Shown here one piece after another: positions 32,086-41,661 of a stretch of DNA of 64,000 nucleotides (positions within the stretch are counted from its first letter, which is position 1; each line of letters starts with the position of its first letter). Both the position numbers and the translations under genes were made by a program. Below the pieces are notes generated by a model that saw only the letters and a program-made list of their open reading frames with translations, searched no databases and had not been told where the DNA came from. Origin of the DNA: Pseudonocardia benzenivorans CB1190. GTDB lineage: Bacteria > Actinomycetota > Actinomycetes > Mycobacteriales > Pseudonocardiaceae. The stretch lies in NCBI RefSeq assembly GCF_000196675.2, contig NC_015312.1:868001-932000 (forward strand), given 5' to 3'.

Positions 32086-33438
32086 TCACTCGGCCAGCGT
32101 CTGCAGGAAGTACGCCTCCGCGAGCACCCCGCGGCCGAACATCGCGAGGTCGAGGCTCTCGTCGATGCCGTGCCAGCGGCTCGCCGGGTCGCCCACGCCG
32201 GTCACCAGCACCGCGGCGCCGGGGAACGTCCGGGCGAACTCCGCGATGAACGGGATCGAGCCGCCGATGCCGGTCTCCACGACCGAGTTGCCGTAGGCGC
32301 GCGAGAACGCGGACCGGGCGGCGTCGTAGGCCGAACCGGTGGCGTCCAACGCGAACGGCTCCGCCACGCCGGTGCCCGGCTCGACGGTGACGTGCGCACC
32401 CCACGGGACGTGCGCCCGCAGGTGCTCGGCCAGGGCCTGCTGCGCGGTCGCGGCGTCGTCGCCGGGGGCCAGCCGCAGGCTGACCATCGCCCGCGCCCGC
32501 GGCAGCAGCACGTTCGACGCCTCGGCGACGCGCGGCGCGTCGATCCCCAGCACGGCGACGGCCGGCTTGAGCCACGCCCGGTCCGGGATCGACCCCGAGC
32601 CCAGCAGCTCGACGCCGTCGAGCAGGCCGACGTCGGACCGGAAGGTCTCCTCGTCCATGTCGGGCACGTCGGACTCGGTGCCCATCAGCCCGGGCACGGC
32701 GACGTGGCCCTTGTCGTCGTGCAGCGACGCGAGCGCCCGGCACAGCGCGGTCAGCGCGTCGCCGACCGGGCCGCCGTACACCCCGGAGTGCACCGGCCGT
32801 TCCAGCATCGACACCTCGACGACCACGTCGACCAGGCCGCGCAAGGTTGTCGTGAGGGCGGGGACGTCGGTCGCGGGGTTGGCCGAGTCGGCGATGACGA
32901 TGACGTCGGCGGCCAGCAGGTCGCGGTGCTCGGACAGCAGCGCGGTGAGCGTCGGGGAGCCGGACTCCTCCTCGCCCTCGACGAACAGCGTCACCCCCAC
33001 GGGCGGCTTCCCGCCGAAGGCGCGCAGTGTCGCCAGGTGCGTCATGACGCCGGCCTTGTCGTCGGCGGCGCCGCGACCGTAGAGGCGCCCGGCGCGCTCG
33101 GTCGGCTCGAAGGGTGGGCTGGTCCAGTGCTCGTCGCCGCCGGTGGGCTGCACGTCGTGGTGGGCGTAGAGCAGGACGGTCGGCGTCCCGGCCGGACCGG
33201 GGAAGCGGGCGACGACGGCGGGCGCCCCACCCTGCGCCTGCAGGATCTGGACGTCCGCCGCACCGGCCTCGCGCGCCAGCGAGGCGACGGCGTCCGCGCT
33301 GCGCCGGGTGTCGTCGGCGTGCGTGGGATCGGCCCAGATGCTGGGGATCCGCACGAGCCGTTCCAGGTCGGTGCGGGCGCCGGGGAGCTCGGCCTCGACG
33401 GCGGCGGCGAGCGGGTCGTTCGCGTGCTGATCGGCCAC
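32086..33438 (-). CDS. M20-family dipeptidase/carboxypeptidase
   Basis: The 450-residue zinc peptidase has the M20 motifs: LLYAHHDVQPTGGDEHW (His ligand and catalytic Asp), RGAADDKAGVMTHLATL (bridging Asp), FVEGEEESGSP (catalytic Glu-Glu), IADSANPAT and the terminal ligand region SIPFIAEF. The dimerisation domain carries HSGVYGGPVGDALTAL. The family cleaves dipeptides or removes C-terminal residues. The start is at the first in-frame initiator giving the usual N-terminus. Confidence 0.92.
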   Translation of the reverse strand: MADQHANDPLAAAVEAELPGARTDLERLVRIPSIWADPTHADDTRRSADAVASLAREAGAADVQILQAQGGAPAVVARFPGPAGTPTVLLYAHHDVQPTGGDEHWTSPPFEPTERAGRLYGRGAADDKAGVMTHLATLRAFGGKPPVGVTLFVEGEEESGSPTLTALLSEHRDLLAADVIVIADSANPATDVPALTTTLRGLVDVVVEVSMLERPVHSGVYGGPVGDALTALCRALASLHDDKGHVAVPGLMGTESDVPDMDEETFRSDVGLLDGVELLGSGSIPDRAWLKPAVAVLGIDAPRVAEASNVLLPRARAMVSLRLAPGDDAATAQQALAEHLRAHVPWGAHVTVEPGTGVAEPFALDATGSAYDAARSAFSRAYGNSVVETGIGGSIPFIAEFARTFPGAAVLVTGVGDPASRWHGIDESLDLAMFGRGVLAEAYFLQTLAE

Positions 33439-33476
33439 GGAGCCGGATGCTACGCGCAGGTCGTAGGCTCCTGAGC

Positions 33477-35147
33477 ATGTCGCGGTTCCTGACGATGTTG
33501 CTGGACAGCGCGGCGCGGTCCGCCAAGGGAATGGTCACCGGCGAGCCGTCGGCTCCCGTCCGGACGCCGTGGAGCGAGGTGCACACCAAGGCCCGCGCGC
33601 TCGCCGGGGCGCTCGCGGCGGGCGACGGGTCGGTGCCGGGCCTCGCGCGCGGCTCGGCCGTCGCCGTCCTGGCGGCCGAGCCCGCCGTCATCGCCCCGAC
33701 GGCGCAGGCCGTCTGGCTCCTCGGCGGCAGCGTCACCATGCTGCACCAACCCACCGCGCGCACCGACCTGGCCGTGTGGGCCGCCGACACCGTGGCGGTG
33801 CTCGGGATGATCGACGCGAAGCTCGTCGTACTCGGTGCGCCGTTCGACGCGCTGGCCCCGGTGCTGGCCGAGCGCGGCATCGCCCACCGGCTGCTGTCGG
33901 ACGTCGACGCGTCCGACGCGGCGCCGATCGTCGCCGACGAGGCCGTCGCCGACGAGGGCGACACCGCGTTGCTGCAGCTCACGAGCGGGTCGACGGCCGA
34001 GCCCAAGGCCGTGCGGATCACCCACGCCAACCTGTACGCCAACATCCGCGGGATGATCGCGGCCGCCCAGCTCGACGCCGGGCGCGACGTGATGGTGTCG
34101 TGGCTGCCGCTGTTCCACGACATGGGGATGGTCGGGTTCCTGACGATCCCGATGGTCGCCGGCATCGAGCTGGTGACGGTCACCCCTGCGGACTTCCTGT
34201 CGCGCCCGCTGCTGTGGGCGGAGCTGATCTCGAAGTACCGGGGCAGTGTCACCGCGGCGCCCAACTTCGCCTACTCGGTGCTCGCGCGCCAGCTCGCGCG
34301 TGCCGAGGACGGCTCGCTCGACCTGTCGTCGATGCGCTTCGCGCTCAACGGCGCCGAGCCGATCGACCCCGACGCCGTCGACGCGCTCACCGCCGCCGGC
34401 AAGCGGTTCGGCCTGCGCGAGGACTCCGTCGTGTGCGCGTACGGGATGGCCGAGACCGCCCTCGGGGTGTCGTTCGCGCCGTGCGACACCGGAATGGTCG
34501 TCGACCACGTCGACGCCGAGCAGCTGGAGCTCCACCGGGTCGCGCAGCCCGCGATCTACGGGCCGAGCAGGCGCTTCCCGCGGCTGGGCCCGCCGCTGCC
34601 GGGAATCGAGGTGCGGGTCGTCGGCGACGACGGCCGGGTCCTCGGCGAGCGGGAGGTCGGCATCCTGCAGCTGCGCGGCGAGTCGGTGACGCCCGGCTAC
34701 CTCACCGTCGACGGCCCGCGCCCCGCCCAGGACGCCGATGGCTGGCTCGACACCGGTGACGAGGGCTACCTCGCCGGGGTCGAGGTCGTCGTGTGCGGCC
34801 GGCGCAAGGACGTGATCATCATGGGCGGCCGCAACATCTACCCGACCGACATCGAGCGCGCCGCCGCCGACGCCCCGGACGTGCGCGCGGGCAACGTCGT
34901 CGCCGTCCGGTTGGAGGCGGGTGCCGGCCGGCACCGGGAGTCGTTCCTGGTCGCCGTCGAGTCGCGGCGGGCCGGTGACGAGGAGGCCGAGGCCGTGATC
35001 CGCAAGGACGTCACGTCGCGCGTGGTCGCGGCCTGCGGGGTGCGGCCGGCCGACGTCGTCGTGCTCCGCCCGGGCACGCTGCCGAAGACGCCGTCGGGCA
35101 AGCTGCGCCGATCCGCCACGGGCCACCTGCTGGCGGCCCGGGCCTGA
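33477..35147 (+). CDS. fatty-acyl-AMP/CoA ligase (FAAL-like, pks16-type)
   Basis: The 556-residue adenylate-forming enzyme has motif A3 LLQLTSGSTAEPKAVRITHA, LPLFHDMGMVGFL, A5-like SVVCAYGMAETALGVSF, A7 LDTGDEGYL and A8 GRRKDVIIMGGRNIYPTDIE, with the catalytic Lys region PKTPSGKLRRS. The MVSWLPLFHDMGMVG pattern is typical of FAAL/FadD32 proteins that make acyl-adenylates. M. tuberculosis has pks16 (Rv1013) at the same place beside pth, so it is the probable orthologue. The acyl substrate is unknown. Confidence 0.9.
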   Translation: MSRFLTMLLDSAARSAKGMVTGEPSAPVRTPWSEVHTKARALAGALAAGDGSVPGLARGSAVAVLAAEPAVIAPTAQAVWLLGGSVTMLHQPTARTDLAVWAADTVAVLGMIDAKLVVLGAPFDALAPVLAERGIAHRLLSDVDASDAAPIVADEAVADEGDTALLQLTSGSTAEPKAVRITHANLYANIRGMIAAAQLDAGRDVMVSWLPLFHDMGMVGFLTIPMVAGIELVTVTPADFLSRPLLWAELISKYRGSVTAAPNFAYSVLARQLARAEDGSLDLSSMRFALNGAEPIDPDAVDALTAAGKRFGLREDSVVCAYGMAETALGVSFAPCDTGMVVDHVDAEQLELHRVAQPAIYGPSRRFPRLGPPLPGIEVRVVGDDGRVLGEREVGILQLRGESVTPGYLTVDGPRPAQDADGWLDTGDEGYLAGVEVVVCGRRKDVIIMGGRNIYPTDIERAAADAPDVRAGNVVAVRLEAGAGRHRESFLVAVESRRAGDEEAEAVIRKDVTSRVVAACGVRPADVVVLRPGTLPKTPSGKLRRSATGHLLAARA

Positions 35148-35156
35148 CCCCTTGAC

Positions 35157-35207
35157 GCAGGAACGGCACTTTCCCGCGACTGGATTGCGGGAAAGTGCCG
35201 TTCCTGC
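35157..35207. terminator. bidirectional hairpin between the acyl ligase gene and pth
   Basis: A 21-bp perfect stem (left arm 35157-35177 begins GCAGGAACGGCACTTT; right arm 35187-35207) encloses a 9-nt loop. It lies between two convergent genes, so it can stop transcription from both sides. Confidence 0.8.
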
Positions 35208-35229
35208 AGGAGGACGGGGCGGGCGGGGC

Positions 35230-35811
35230 TCAGCCCGACAGCGCGTGGAACCGGTTCTGGGCCGGTTCCAGCCCGTCGGACAGCAGGGCCTCGGCGGCGT
35301 CGGCGGCCAGGTCCACCGCGAGATCCAGTTCCTTGCGCTCGACGGCGGAGAACCGCTTGAGCACGAAGTCGGCCGGGTCCTGGCGCCCGGGCGGGCGGCC
35401 GATGCCGAAGCGCACCCGCAGGTAGTCGCGGGTGCCGACCGACGAGCTGATCGAACGCAGCCCGTTGTGCCCGCCCTCGCCGCCACCCTGCTTGAGCCGG
35501 ATCACGCCGAACCCGAGGTCGAGATCGTCGTGCACGACGACGAGCTCGGCCGCGGGGACCGAGAAGTACCGCAACAGCCCGGCGACCGGGCCGCCCGAGA
35601 CGTTCATGTACGTCCGGGGCTTCGCGAGCACGACCTTGCGGCCGGCGAGCCGGCCTTCGAGCACGTCGGCGTTGCTCTTGTGCTTCGAGAACCGGCCACC
35701 GCCGGCCCGCGCCGCCAACAGCTCGACGACGCGGAAGCCGACGTTGTGCCTGGTCTCGGCGTACTCGGGACCGGGGTTGCCGAGCCCGACCACCAGGGCG
35801 GGACCCGGCAC
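35230..35811 (-). CDS. pth: peptidyl-tRNA hydrolase
   Basis: Pth releases tRNA from prematurely dropped peptidyl-tRNA. The 193-residue product has [20 protein letters not shown] (catalytic His), [22 protein letters not shown] (catalytic Asp) and [13 protein letters not shown]. The GTG start is 5 bases after the rplY stop, so it is cotranscribed with rplY, as in Rv1015c-Rv1014c. Confidence 0.96.
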   Translation of the reverse strand: MPGPALVVGLGNPGPEYAETRHNVGFRVVELLAARAGGGRFSKHKSNADVLEGRLAGRKVVLAKPRTYMNVSGGPVAGLLRYFSVPAAELVVVHDDLDLGFGVIRLKQGGGEGGHNGLRSISSSVGTRDYLRVRFGIGRPPGRQDPADFVLKRFSAVERKELDLAVDLAADAAEALLSDGLEPAQNRFHALSG

Positions 35812-35816
35812 GGCCG

Positions 35817-36467
35817 TCAGCCCTCCGAGGACGCGGCGGAGTCGCCCTCGGCCGGGGCCGACTCGGGCGCGTCCTCGACCACGCCGGCACCCTCGATGTC
35901 GAGCTCGCCCTCGAGATCGGCCTGGGTCGGCGCGGCCACGACGTTGACGACGAGCGCCTCGGGGTCGGTCTGCAGCGTGACGCCGTCGGGCAGGGCGACC
36001 GAGCCCGCGAGGATCTGGGTGCCGATCTCGACGTCCTGGACCGAGAGCTCGATCGACTCGGGGATGCTGAGGACGTCGGCCTCGACCTCGATGGTGTTGA
36101 GCTCCTGGGCGATCATGCTGCCGGCGGCGGCCTCGCCGGTGACGACGACCTGCACGTCGACCACGACCTTCTCGCCACGCTTGATGACGAGCAGGTCGAC
36201 GTGCTCGATGTACGGGCGGATGGGGTGCACGACCACGGTCTTGGTCAGCGCGAGCTGCGGGGTGCCGCCGATGTTGATCTCCAGGACCGCGTTGCGGCCC
36301 TGCTCGCGCACGACGCGCGCGAACTCCAGCGACGGCAGCGACAGGTGCTGCGGGTCGGTGCCGTGCCCGTAGAGGACGGCGGGGATCTTGCCCGCACGGC
36401 GGGTGCGCCGGGCAGCGCCCTTGCCGAACTCGGTGCGGGTCTCGGCGTCGATTCGGGCCTGGGCCAC
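35817..36467 (-). CDS. rplY: 50S ribosomal protein L25, general stress (Ctc) form
   Basis: The 216-residue product has an N-terminal L25 5S-rRNA-binding domain ([34 protein letters not shown]) and the C-terminal TL5/CTC beta domain, ending in an acidic Glu/Ala/Ser tail. The long form is normal for actinobacteria. The GTG start matches the usual MAQ N-terminus. It heads the rplY-pth operon. Confidence 0.95.
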   Translation of the reverse strand: MAQARIDAETRTEFGKGAARRTRRAGKIPAVLYGHGTDPQHLSLPSLEFARVVREQGRNAVLEINIGGTPQLALTKTVVVHPIRPYIEHVDLLVIKRGEKVVVDVQVVVTGEAAAGSMIAQELNTIEVEADVLSIPESIELSVQDVEIGTQILAGSVALPDGVTLQTDPEALVVNVVAAPTQADLEGELDIEGAGVVEDAPESAPAEGDSAASSEG

Positions 36468-36768
36468 GGTACTTCTCCTCGGTGAATGCGGTCTGAGCGA
36501 GCGCGCGGCGAGGAGCGCATGGAACCGGCGGGACCGGTCCAGCGTCGATCACGGCGGGCAACACGGACGCCCGCCCTCGCCGCGGAACTGGGAAGAGCGT
36601 ACGCCGCGCCGAGTGGACACCGACCCCCGGGTCGGGCAGGCCGGACGCGCTCCGCGGTCCGCCCACGACGGGCGCCGCCGCGCGCTCGCGCCCGGTCGTG
36701 GACCTCGTGTGTCGCACGATCGGCCGGTTCGGCCGCCGCGGCCGGGTGCGAGGAGCAGACTGCCGGTC
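36468..36768. other. divergent intergenic region between rplY and the PEP-synthase-like gene
   Basis: About 300 bases without a credible gene. It must contain the promoters for rplY-pth and for the plus-strand gene. An interrupted inverted repeat CGGCCG...CGGCCG lies near 36721-36743. No rifamycin-associated element (the 19-bp GGGGCTTGC palindrome) was seen. Confidence 0.5.
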
Positions 36769-39464
36769 ATGGGCCACATCCGTGCCTTCTCCGAGATCGG
36801 TCGTGGGGACGTCGAGACCGCGGGCGGCAAGGGCGCCAACCTCGGCGAGCTGACCCGGGGCGGCCTGCCGGTGCCGCCGGGCTTCGTGGTGACGACCGAT
36901 GCCTACCGGGCCTTCGTCGACGCCACGGGGATCGGACCGCGGGTCCTGGAGCTCGCGACGCCGCCGCCCGGCTCCACCGCCACCGACGGGGACGTCGACC
37001 GGTCGGCCGACGCGATCCGGGCGCTGTTCCGCGCCGAGATCCCCGCCGCGATCGCCGACGAGATCCGCGCCGCCCACCGGATGCTCGGGGACGGGCCCGT
37101 CGCGGTCCGGTCGTCGGCGACGGCGGAGGACCTGGAGGGCGCGAGCTTCGCGGGGCAGCAGGACACGTTTCTCGACGTCCGAGGCGACGAGGCACTGCTC
37201 TCGCCGCCGTCCGCGCCTGCTGGGCCTCGCTGTGGACGGCGCGCGCCATGGCCTACCGCGCGCGGCACGGCATCGCACCCGCCGACGTCGCGCTCGCGGT
37301 CGTCGTGCAGCGCATGGTCGACGCCGACGCGGCGGGTGTGATGTTCACGGCCAACCCGACCAACGGCCGCCGCGACGAGACGGTCGTGTCCGCGGCGTGG
37401 GGGCTGGGGGAGTCGGTCGTCAGCGGCGCGGTGACCACCGACGACGCGGTCGTCAGCGGCGGGCGGGTCACCTCGCGCACGACGGCGGACAAGGCCGTCA
37501 TGACGGTGGCGACGGGCGCGGGCACCGTCGAGCAGCCGGTGCCGGACGCCGACCGCGGCCGGGCCGTCCTGTCCGATGCCGACGTCGTGGCCCTCGCCGC
37601 GCTCGGGGAGCGGATCGCCGACCACTTCGGCGCCCCGCAGGACGTCGAGTGGGCCCGCGGGCCCGACGGGTTCGCGATCGTGCAGTCCCGCCCGATCACC
37701 GCGTTGCCCGAACCGGAGACGGCCCCGCCGACGGACTGGTCGGTGCCCGACGGCGCCCTCTACGCCAGGGCCAGCATCGTCGAACAGCTGCCCGACCCGC
37801 TGACCCCGCTGTTCGAGGAGCTGATCGACCCGGCCGTCACGCGCTCGCTGACCGCGATGGTGCGCGAGTTCCTCGGCGAGGACGTGCTGGCCGACGGCGA
37901 CATCGGGTTGCCGACCGTCAACGGCTACGCCTACTACCGCTACACGCGGGCCGCGATGTGGCGGATGACCAGTCGCACGGTCTCGGCGGTCAGGCTGATC
38001 CTCGGCCGCGGCGACGACGGCGCGCAGGCGCGCTGGCGCGACCGGGCGCACCCCGCCTACGTCGAGGCTGTCGCCCGCTGGGCCGACCGCCCGTTGGCCG
38101 GGCTCTCGATCCCGGAACTGCTCGACGGTGTGGAGGAACTGCTCGGGGCGGGGGCGACGTACTACACGGCCGTGCAGACGATCATCCCGATCGCGGCGTC
38201 GAGCGAGATCCTCCTGACGCGGTTCTACGAGACCGCCGTCCGGCGCGACGGCGACCCGCCCGCTGCGACGTTGCTGCTCGGTTTCGACAGCGCGCCCCTC
38301 CGCGCCGAACGCTCGCTGTACACGATCGCCGGCTGGGCCCGCGGGCACGACGCGCTCGCCACCGTCCTGCTCGCGGACCATCCCGCCGCGGCGCTGCTCG
38401 ATCCCGCGCACCCGCTCGGCGGCGTCGACCCGGCGGTGTGGCGGGAGTGGACCGACCGCTTCCACGCCCACCTGCGGGCGCACGGGCACACCGTCTACAA
38501 CCTCGACTTCGCCAACGCCGTCCCGGCCGACGACCCGGCCCCGCTGCTCGACGCGCTGCGCTTCTTCCTGCGCGGCGAGGGCGCCGATCCGGTCGAGCGG
38601 CAACGACGGTCGGCCGCACGTCGTGACGAGACCGCCGCGGCCGTACGGGGCCGGCTCGATCCGTTGCGGCGCAATCTGTTCGACCGCCTGCTCCGCTGGG
38701 CGCAGTCGGCGGCGCCGCTGCGCGAGGACGCCCTCGCCGACATCGGGCTCGCCTGGCCGCACCTTCGTCGGCTGCTCCGCGAGATCGGCGGCCGTCTCGT
38801 CGGAGCGGGCACGATCGTCGCGGCCGACGACGTGTACTGGCTGCGATCGGCGGAGATCCTGGCGCCGCCGCAGGACCGGTCGGCCGACGTCGCGGCGCGG
38901 CGGGCGCAGTGGCGCGGTCGTCGCCGGGCCACGCCGCCGGGGCTGCTGCCCCAGGGGTCGCGCTGGGAGGCCATGGAACGCTTCATGCCGACGGCGACGA
39001 CCGAGCAGACCGGGCCGGTGATCCGGGGGGTCGGCGCCAGCGCGGGACAGGTCACGGCGCCCGCCCGGGTGCTCGGCGGGCCGGCCGACTTCGGACGCAT
39101 GCGGTCGGGCGACGTGCTCGTCGCGAGCATCACGACGCCCGCATGGACGCCGCTGTTCGCGATGGCGTCGGGCGTGGTGACCGACGTCGGCGGACCGCTG
39201 AGCCACAGCTCGATCGTGGCCAGGGAGTACGGGATCCCCGCGGTGCTCGGGACCGCCGTGGCGACGCGGCGGATCACCGACGACGAGCGCATCCGTGTCG
39301 ACGGTGACGCGGGCACCGTGACGCTGCTCGACGCCCCCGACACACCCGACGCGGACGCCGCCACCCGGCGGATCTCCGGCCCGGCGTGGCCGGGTCTGGT
39401 CGTCGCCGGCGCGGCCGTCGGTGCGGTCGCCCTGCTGGTGAGGCGGCGCCGACGGCGCTCGTGA
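36769..39464 (+). pseudogene. PEP synthase / rifampin-phosphotransferase-like protein, frameshifted
   Basis: The N-terminal ATP-grasp (PPDK_N) part starts [20 protein letters not shown] and runs to [15 protein letters not shown] in one frame. From [20 protein letters not shown] the rest is in another frame. The switch lies near 37198-37206 and is cured by one extra base or two fewer. The second part holds [40 protein letters not shown], a long central domain and the swivelling phosphohistidine domain VGGPLSHSSIVAREYGIPAV. Repaired length is about 898 residues, near that of rifampin phosphotransferases. An extra C-terminal hydrophobic segment with a poly-Arg end (VVAGAAVGAVALLVRRRR) suggests a membrane anchor. 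Inactivation or a sequencing error is possible. Confidence 0.8.
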
Positions 39465-39471
39465 GGCGCCG

Positions 39472-39891
39472 CTACGACTTGGGCAGGCGGGCCGCCGCGA
39501 ACGTCGCGCCCAGCAGCGCGAGCACGCCGAGGCCCTCGACGATCAGCGTCGTCACCACCAGCTCGCCGCCGAGCTGCTCGCGCACGCCGAGGAACCCGCC
39601 GGGCAGCAGCAGCGCCAGTACCAGCGAGAGGAGGGTGCCCGCCGTGAACAGCAGCGAGAGCAGGCTGACGAGCGGCAGCTGCCGGTCCCGGGCGCCGACC
39701 ATCGCGATCGCCAGTATCAGCGCACCGATCGCGTTGATCACGAACAGCGTGCCGACGAGGCCGTCGAACCCGCCGAACAACACCAGGTAGAGGTGGATGC
39801 CGCCCATGAGGAGCAGCAGGATCGCGCCCGCCACCCGCCATGCGGGCAGCGACCTCGTCCGGGCCGCGATGCCTCCGGTCTGCGATGCCAT
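39472..39891 (-). CDS. hypothetical four-helix membrane protein
   Basis: The 139-residue product has four hydrophobic segments (AGAILLLLMGGIHLYLVLFG, GTLFVINAIGALILAIAMVG, LVSLLSLLFTAGTLLSLVLA, LGVLALLGATFAAARL). The ATG at 39891 follows GGGAGG. It converges with the PEP-synthase-like gene, with 7 bases between stops. No function is assigned. Confidence 0.75.
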   Translation of the reverse strand: MASQTGGIAARTRSLPAWRVAGAILLLLMGGIHLYLVLFGGFDGLVGTLFVINAIGALILAIAMVGARDRQLPLVSLLSLLFTAGTLLSLVLALLLPGGFLGVREQLGGELVVTTLIVEGLGVLALLGATFAAARLPKS

Positions 39892-40130
39892 GTCGGTCGA
39901 CCTCCCGCCGTGCCGGGCGTCGTCGGTCCGGACGCCCCCTGCGCCCTCCACGACGGACCGCGGCCCCGCGCGGTTCAGCGGATCCGGACCTTTCGGGAGC
40001 GGGAACTCTACGCGGCTCACGCCTCGCCGTCGACCGCCTCGGGCGTGCCGGTGCCCCGGCGCCCTGTACCGGGCGCCCCCGTACCGGGCGCCGGGGGATC
40101 AGGCGCCGGGGGATCAGGCGCCGCGGGATC
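39892..40130. other. chromosomal flank left of the integrated element
   Basis: No gene is visible. The last 60 bases contain GC-rich repeats, including three copies of GGGATCAGGCG at 14-15-bp spacing; the third runs into attL. Before integration this DNA lay directly behind the prs stop codon. Confidence 0.6.
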
Positions 40131-40153
40131 AGGCGTTGCCGTCGAACAGGCTG
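40131..40153. other. attL, 23-bp copy of the prs 3' end
   Basis: The sequence AGGCGTTGCC...AACAGGCTG is identical over 23 bases to 60,080-60,102 inside the prs gene. On the minus strand it encodes SLFDGNA followed by TGA, the last residues of PRPP synthetase. This lone fragment marks the left end of the integrated element and preserves the original prs stop codon. Confidence 0.9.
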
Positions 40154-40424
40154 CGGGCCTGACCAGGGGTCCGCCCTCACCTGCGGAGTCGCCGTACGGA
40201 GCGCGTCTGAGCAGTGCAGACACCCATCCCGGGGCATCCCGCCGATTCCCGACGACGCCTGCCCTGCTGGCTCGACACGCTGCCCAGCGGCTGCCCACGG
40301 TGATCCACAAAGGACTCGAGGTCCGCCATCTCGTCGAGGTGCCCAGCCCCTAGACGAAGACGGCCCCGGCCGGCGCGCGAACGCCGGTTGATCCGGGGCC
40401 TTGGCCCACCCGAGGAGTGGACCC
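40154..40424. other. left-end noncoding stretch of the element with strong hairpin
   Basis: No gene is visible. A compound hairpin is formed by GGCCCCGG (40362-40369) with CCGGGGCC (40393-40400) and, inside it, CCGGCG (40370-40375) with CGCCGG (40382-40387). It lies just ahead of the first gene of the conjugation module and could insulate it from upstream transcription. Confidence 0.55.
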
Positions 40425-40793
40425 GTGCCCAGTCTGACCCTTGTACGTCCATCTACCAACGAGGCCCCGGCCGTGTCGGCGCCGGCGCTCGTCCCGATTC
40501 TTCTGCTGCTGCGTGAGCTGCTGACGTCACCGGAGCCGGTCGTGATCCGGCCGGCGGAGTTCGTCGGCCTGCTCGGCGCGGCCGACTTCACTCAGAACAC
40601 GATCTTCCTGGACGTCAGCCAGTCGTGGGCTGACTGGACGGAGACGTTCGTCCACGAGCTGCTGCACCTCCACCGTGGCCCGTTCGACCCGGCCGACGAA
40701 GACGCCGAGGAGGAGCTGCTCGAGGCCGCGACCCGGCGCGTCATGCGGATGCTGGCCGAGCTGCGCGCGGCGATCGCCGGAGGTGCGCGGTGA
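40425..40793 (+). CDS. small protein with HELLH zinc-peptidase motif
   Basis: The 122-residue product contains TETFVHELLHLHRGPF, an HExxH-type zinc site, after a strand-rich stretch (FTQNTIFLDVSQSWADW). This recalls ImmA/IrrE-like (M78) peptidases that cut phage-type repressors in integrative elements, but the rest of that domain is not obvious. The GTG start follows CGAGGAG. The next gene starts within its stop (GTGA), making it the head of a coupled operon with the transfer genes. Confidence 0.7.
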   Translation: MPSLTLVRPSTNEAPAVSAPALVPILLLLRELLTSPEPVVIRPAEFVGLLGAADFTQNTIFLDVSQSWADWTETFVHELLHLHRGPFDPADEDAEEELLEAATRRVMRMLAELRAAIAGGAR

Positions 40794-40987
40794 CGGCGGT
40801 GGAGCCGGCGCGGATCGTCGTCGACGGCGAGTCGTGGCCGCCGCACGGCTACTTGTCGCCGCTGGACCGGCACCCGGGCGAGGACGAGTTCCCGACGCGG
40901 CTGCGTGGCGGGGTGGTGACCGACCCCCGGCGGGTCGCGGAGATCGCCGCCCGGGTCCGGCGCTCGGCGGGGCGGTGGTCGCGGTGA
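40790..40987 (+). CDS. small hypothetical protein of the transfer operon
   Basis: This 65-residue polar protein (IVVDGESWPPHGYLSPLDRH...) has no recognised family. It is supported by start/stop overlaps on both sides: GTGA with the upstream gene and GTGA with the DUF2637 gene. Confidence 0.6.
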   Translation: MTAVEPARIVVDGESWPPHGYLSPLDRHPGEDEFPTRLRGGVVTDPRRVAEIAARVRRSAGRWSR

Positions 40988-41661
40988 TCCCGCGTTGGGT
41001 GCGGACCGTGACCGTGGTTGCGGTGTCCGTCGTCGCGGTTGTCGCGGCGGTCGTGTCCTACGTCCACATGCACGAGCTCGCGGAGGCGGCCGGCGAGGGA
41101 TGGCGGGCGCACCTGATCCCGCTGTCGGTCGACGGGATGCTCGTCGCGGCCTCGATGGTGATGCTGGTGCGGCGCCGGACCGGGCAGGGCGCCGGCGTGC
41201 TGCCGTGGGTGGGCCTGGTGCTCGGTCTGATGGCGTCGCTGGCGGCGAACATCGCGGCGGCGCGACCGGAGCCGCTGTCGTGGGTGGTGTCCGGCTGGCC
41301 AGCGGTCGCGCTGGCGGTCTCGTTCGAGCTGCTCATCCTCGTGGCGCGGGACACGAACACGCCGGCAGCGGGCCTCTCAGCAGGTCCTGAGTCGTCCGCA
41401 GAGGAGATCAACGAGGCGTCCTGGGGTGACTGGCCCGGCGCCGACGAGCCCGTAGACGAGCCGGTGCCCGACTGGTGGGGCCCGCAGTCCCCGGCCGTCG
41501 AGACCCGGGATGAGGAGGCCGCGACGCCCGCACCGGAGCGGCTGTCGGAGCTGCTCGCCCGCGGCGTCGGCCGGCGCCGGCTCGCGAAGGAGCTCGGGGT
41601 GTCCGAGCACACCGCCCGGGAGATCCTCTCCGCCCACAAGACGAATCGAGAGATCGCATGA
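40984..41661 (+). CDS. DUF2637 (SpdB-like) membrane protein with C-terminal HTH-like tail
   Basis: The 225-residue product has four hydrophobic segments in the first 125 residues (TVTVVAVSVVAVVAAVVSYV, DGMLVAASMVMLVRRR, LVLGLMASLAANIAAA, WPAVALAVSFELLILVARD), matching DUF2637 proteins found beside TraB/FtsK genes on actinobacterial plasmids and AICEs, where Spd proteins help intramycelial spread. The acidic linker ends in an HTH-like segment (RRLAKELGVSEHTAREILSA). Its stop overlaps the translocase start. Confidence 0.8.
   Translation: MIPRWVRTVTVVAVSVVAVVAAVVSYVHMHELAEAAGEGWRAHLIPLSVDGMLVAASMVMLVRRRTGQGAGVLPWVGLVLGLMASLAANIAAARPEPLSWVVSGWPAVALAVSFELLILVARDTNTPAAGLSAGPESSAEEINEASWGDWPGADEPVDEPVPDWWGPQSPAVETRDEEAATPAPERLSELLARGVGRRRLAKELGVSEHTAREILSAHKTNREIA

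Noticed and set aside
33450..35486. Long minus-strand open frame opposite the acyl ligase gene
   Set aside because: It has no recognisable motifs and is explained by the GC-skewed third positions of the real plus-strand gene.
36468..36768. Rifamycin-associated element upstream of the PEP-synthase-like gene
   Set aside because: The conserved 19-bp GGGGCTTGC palindrome was not found, so rifamycin regulation is not claimed.
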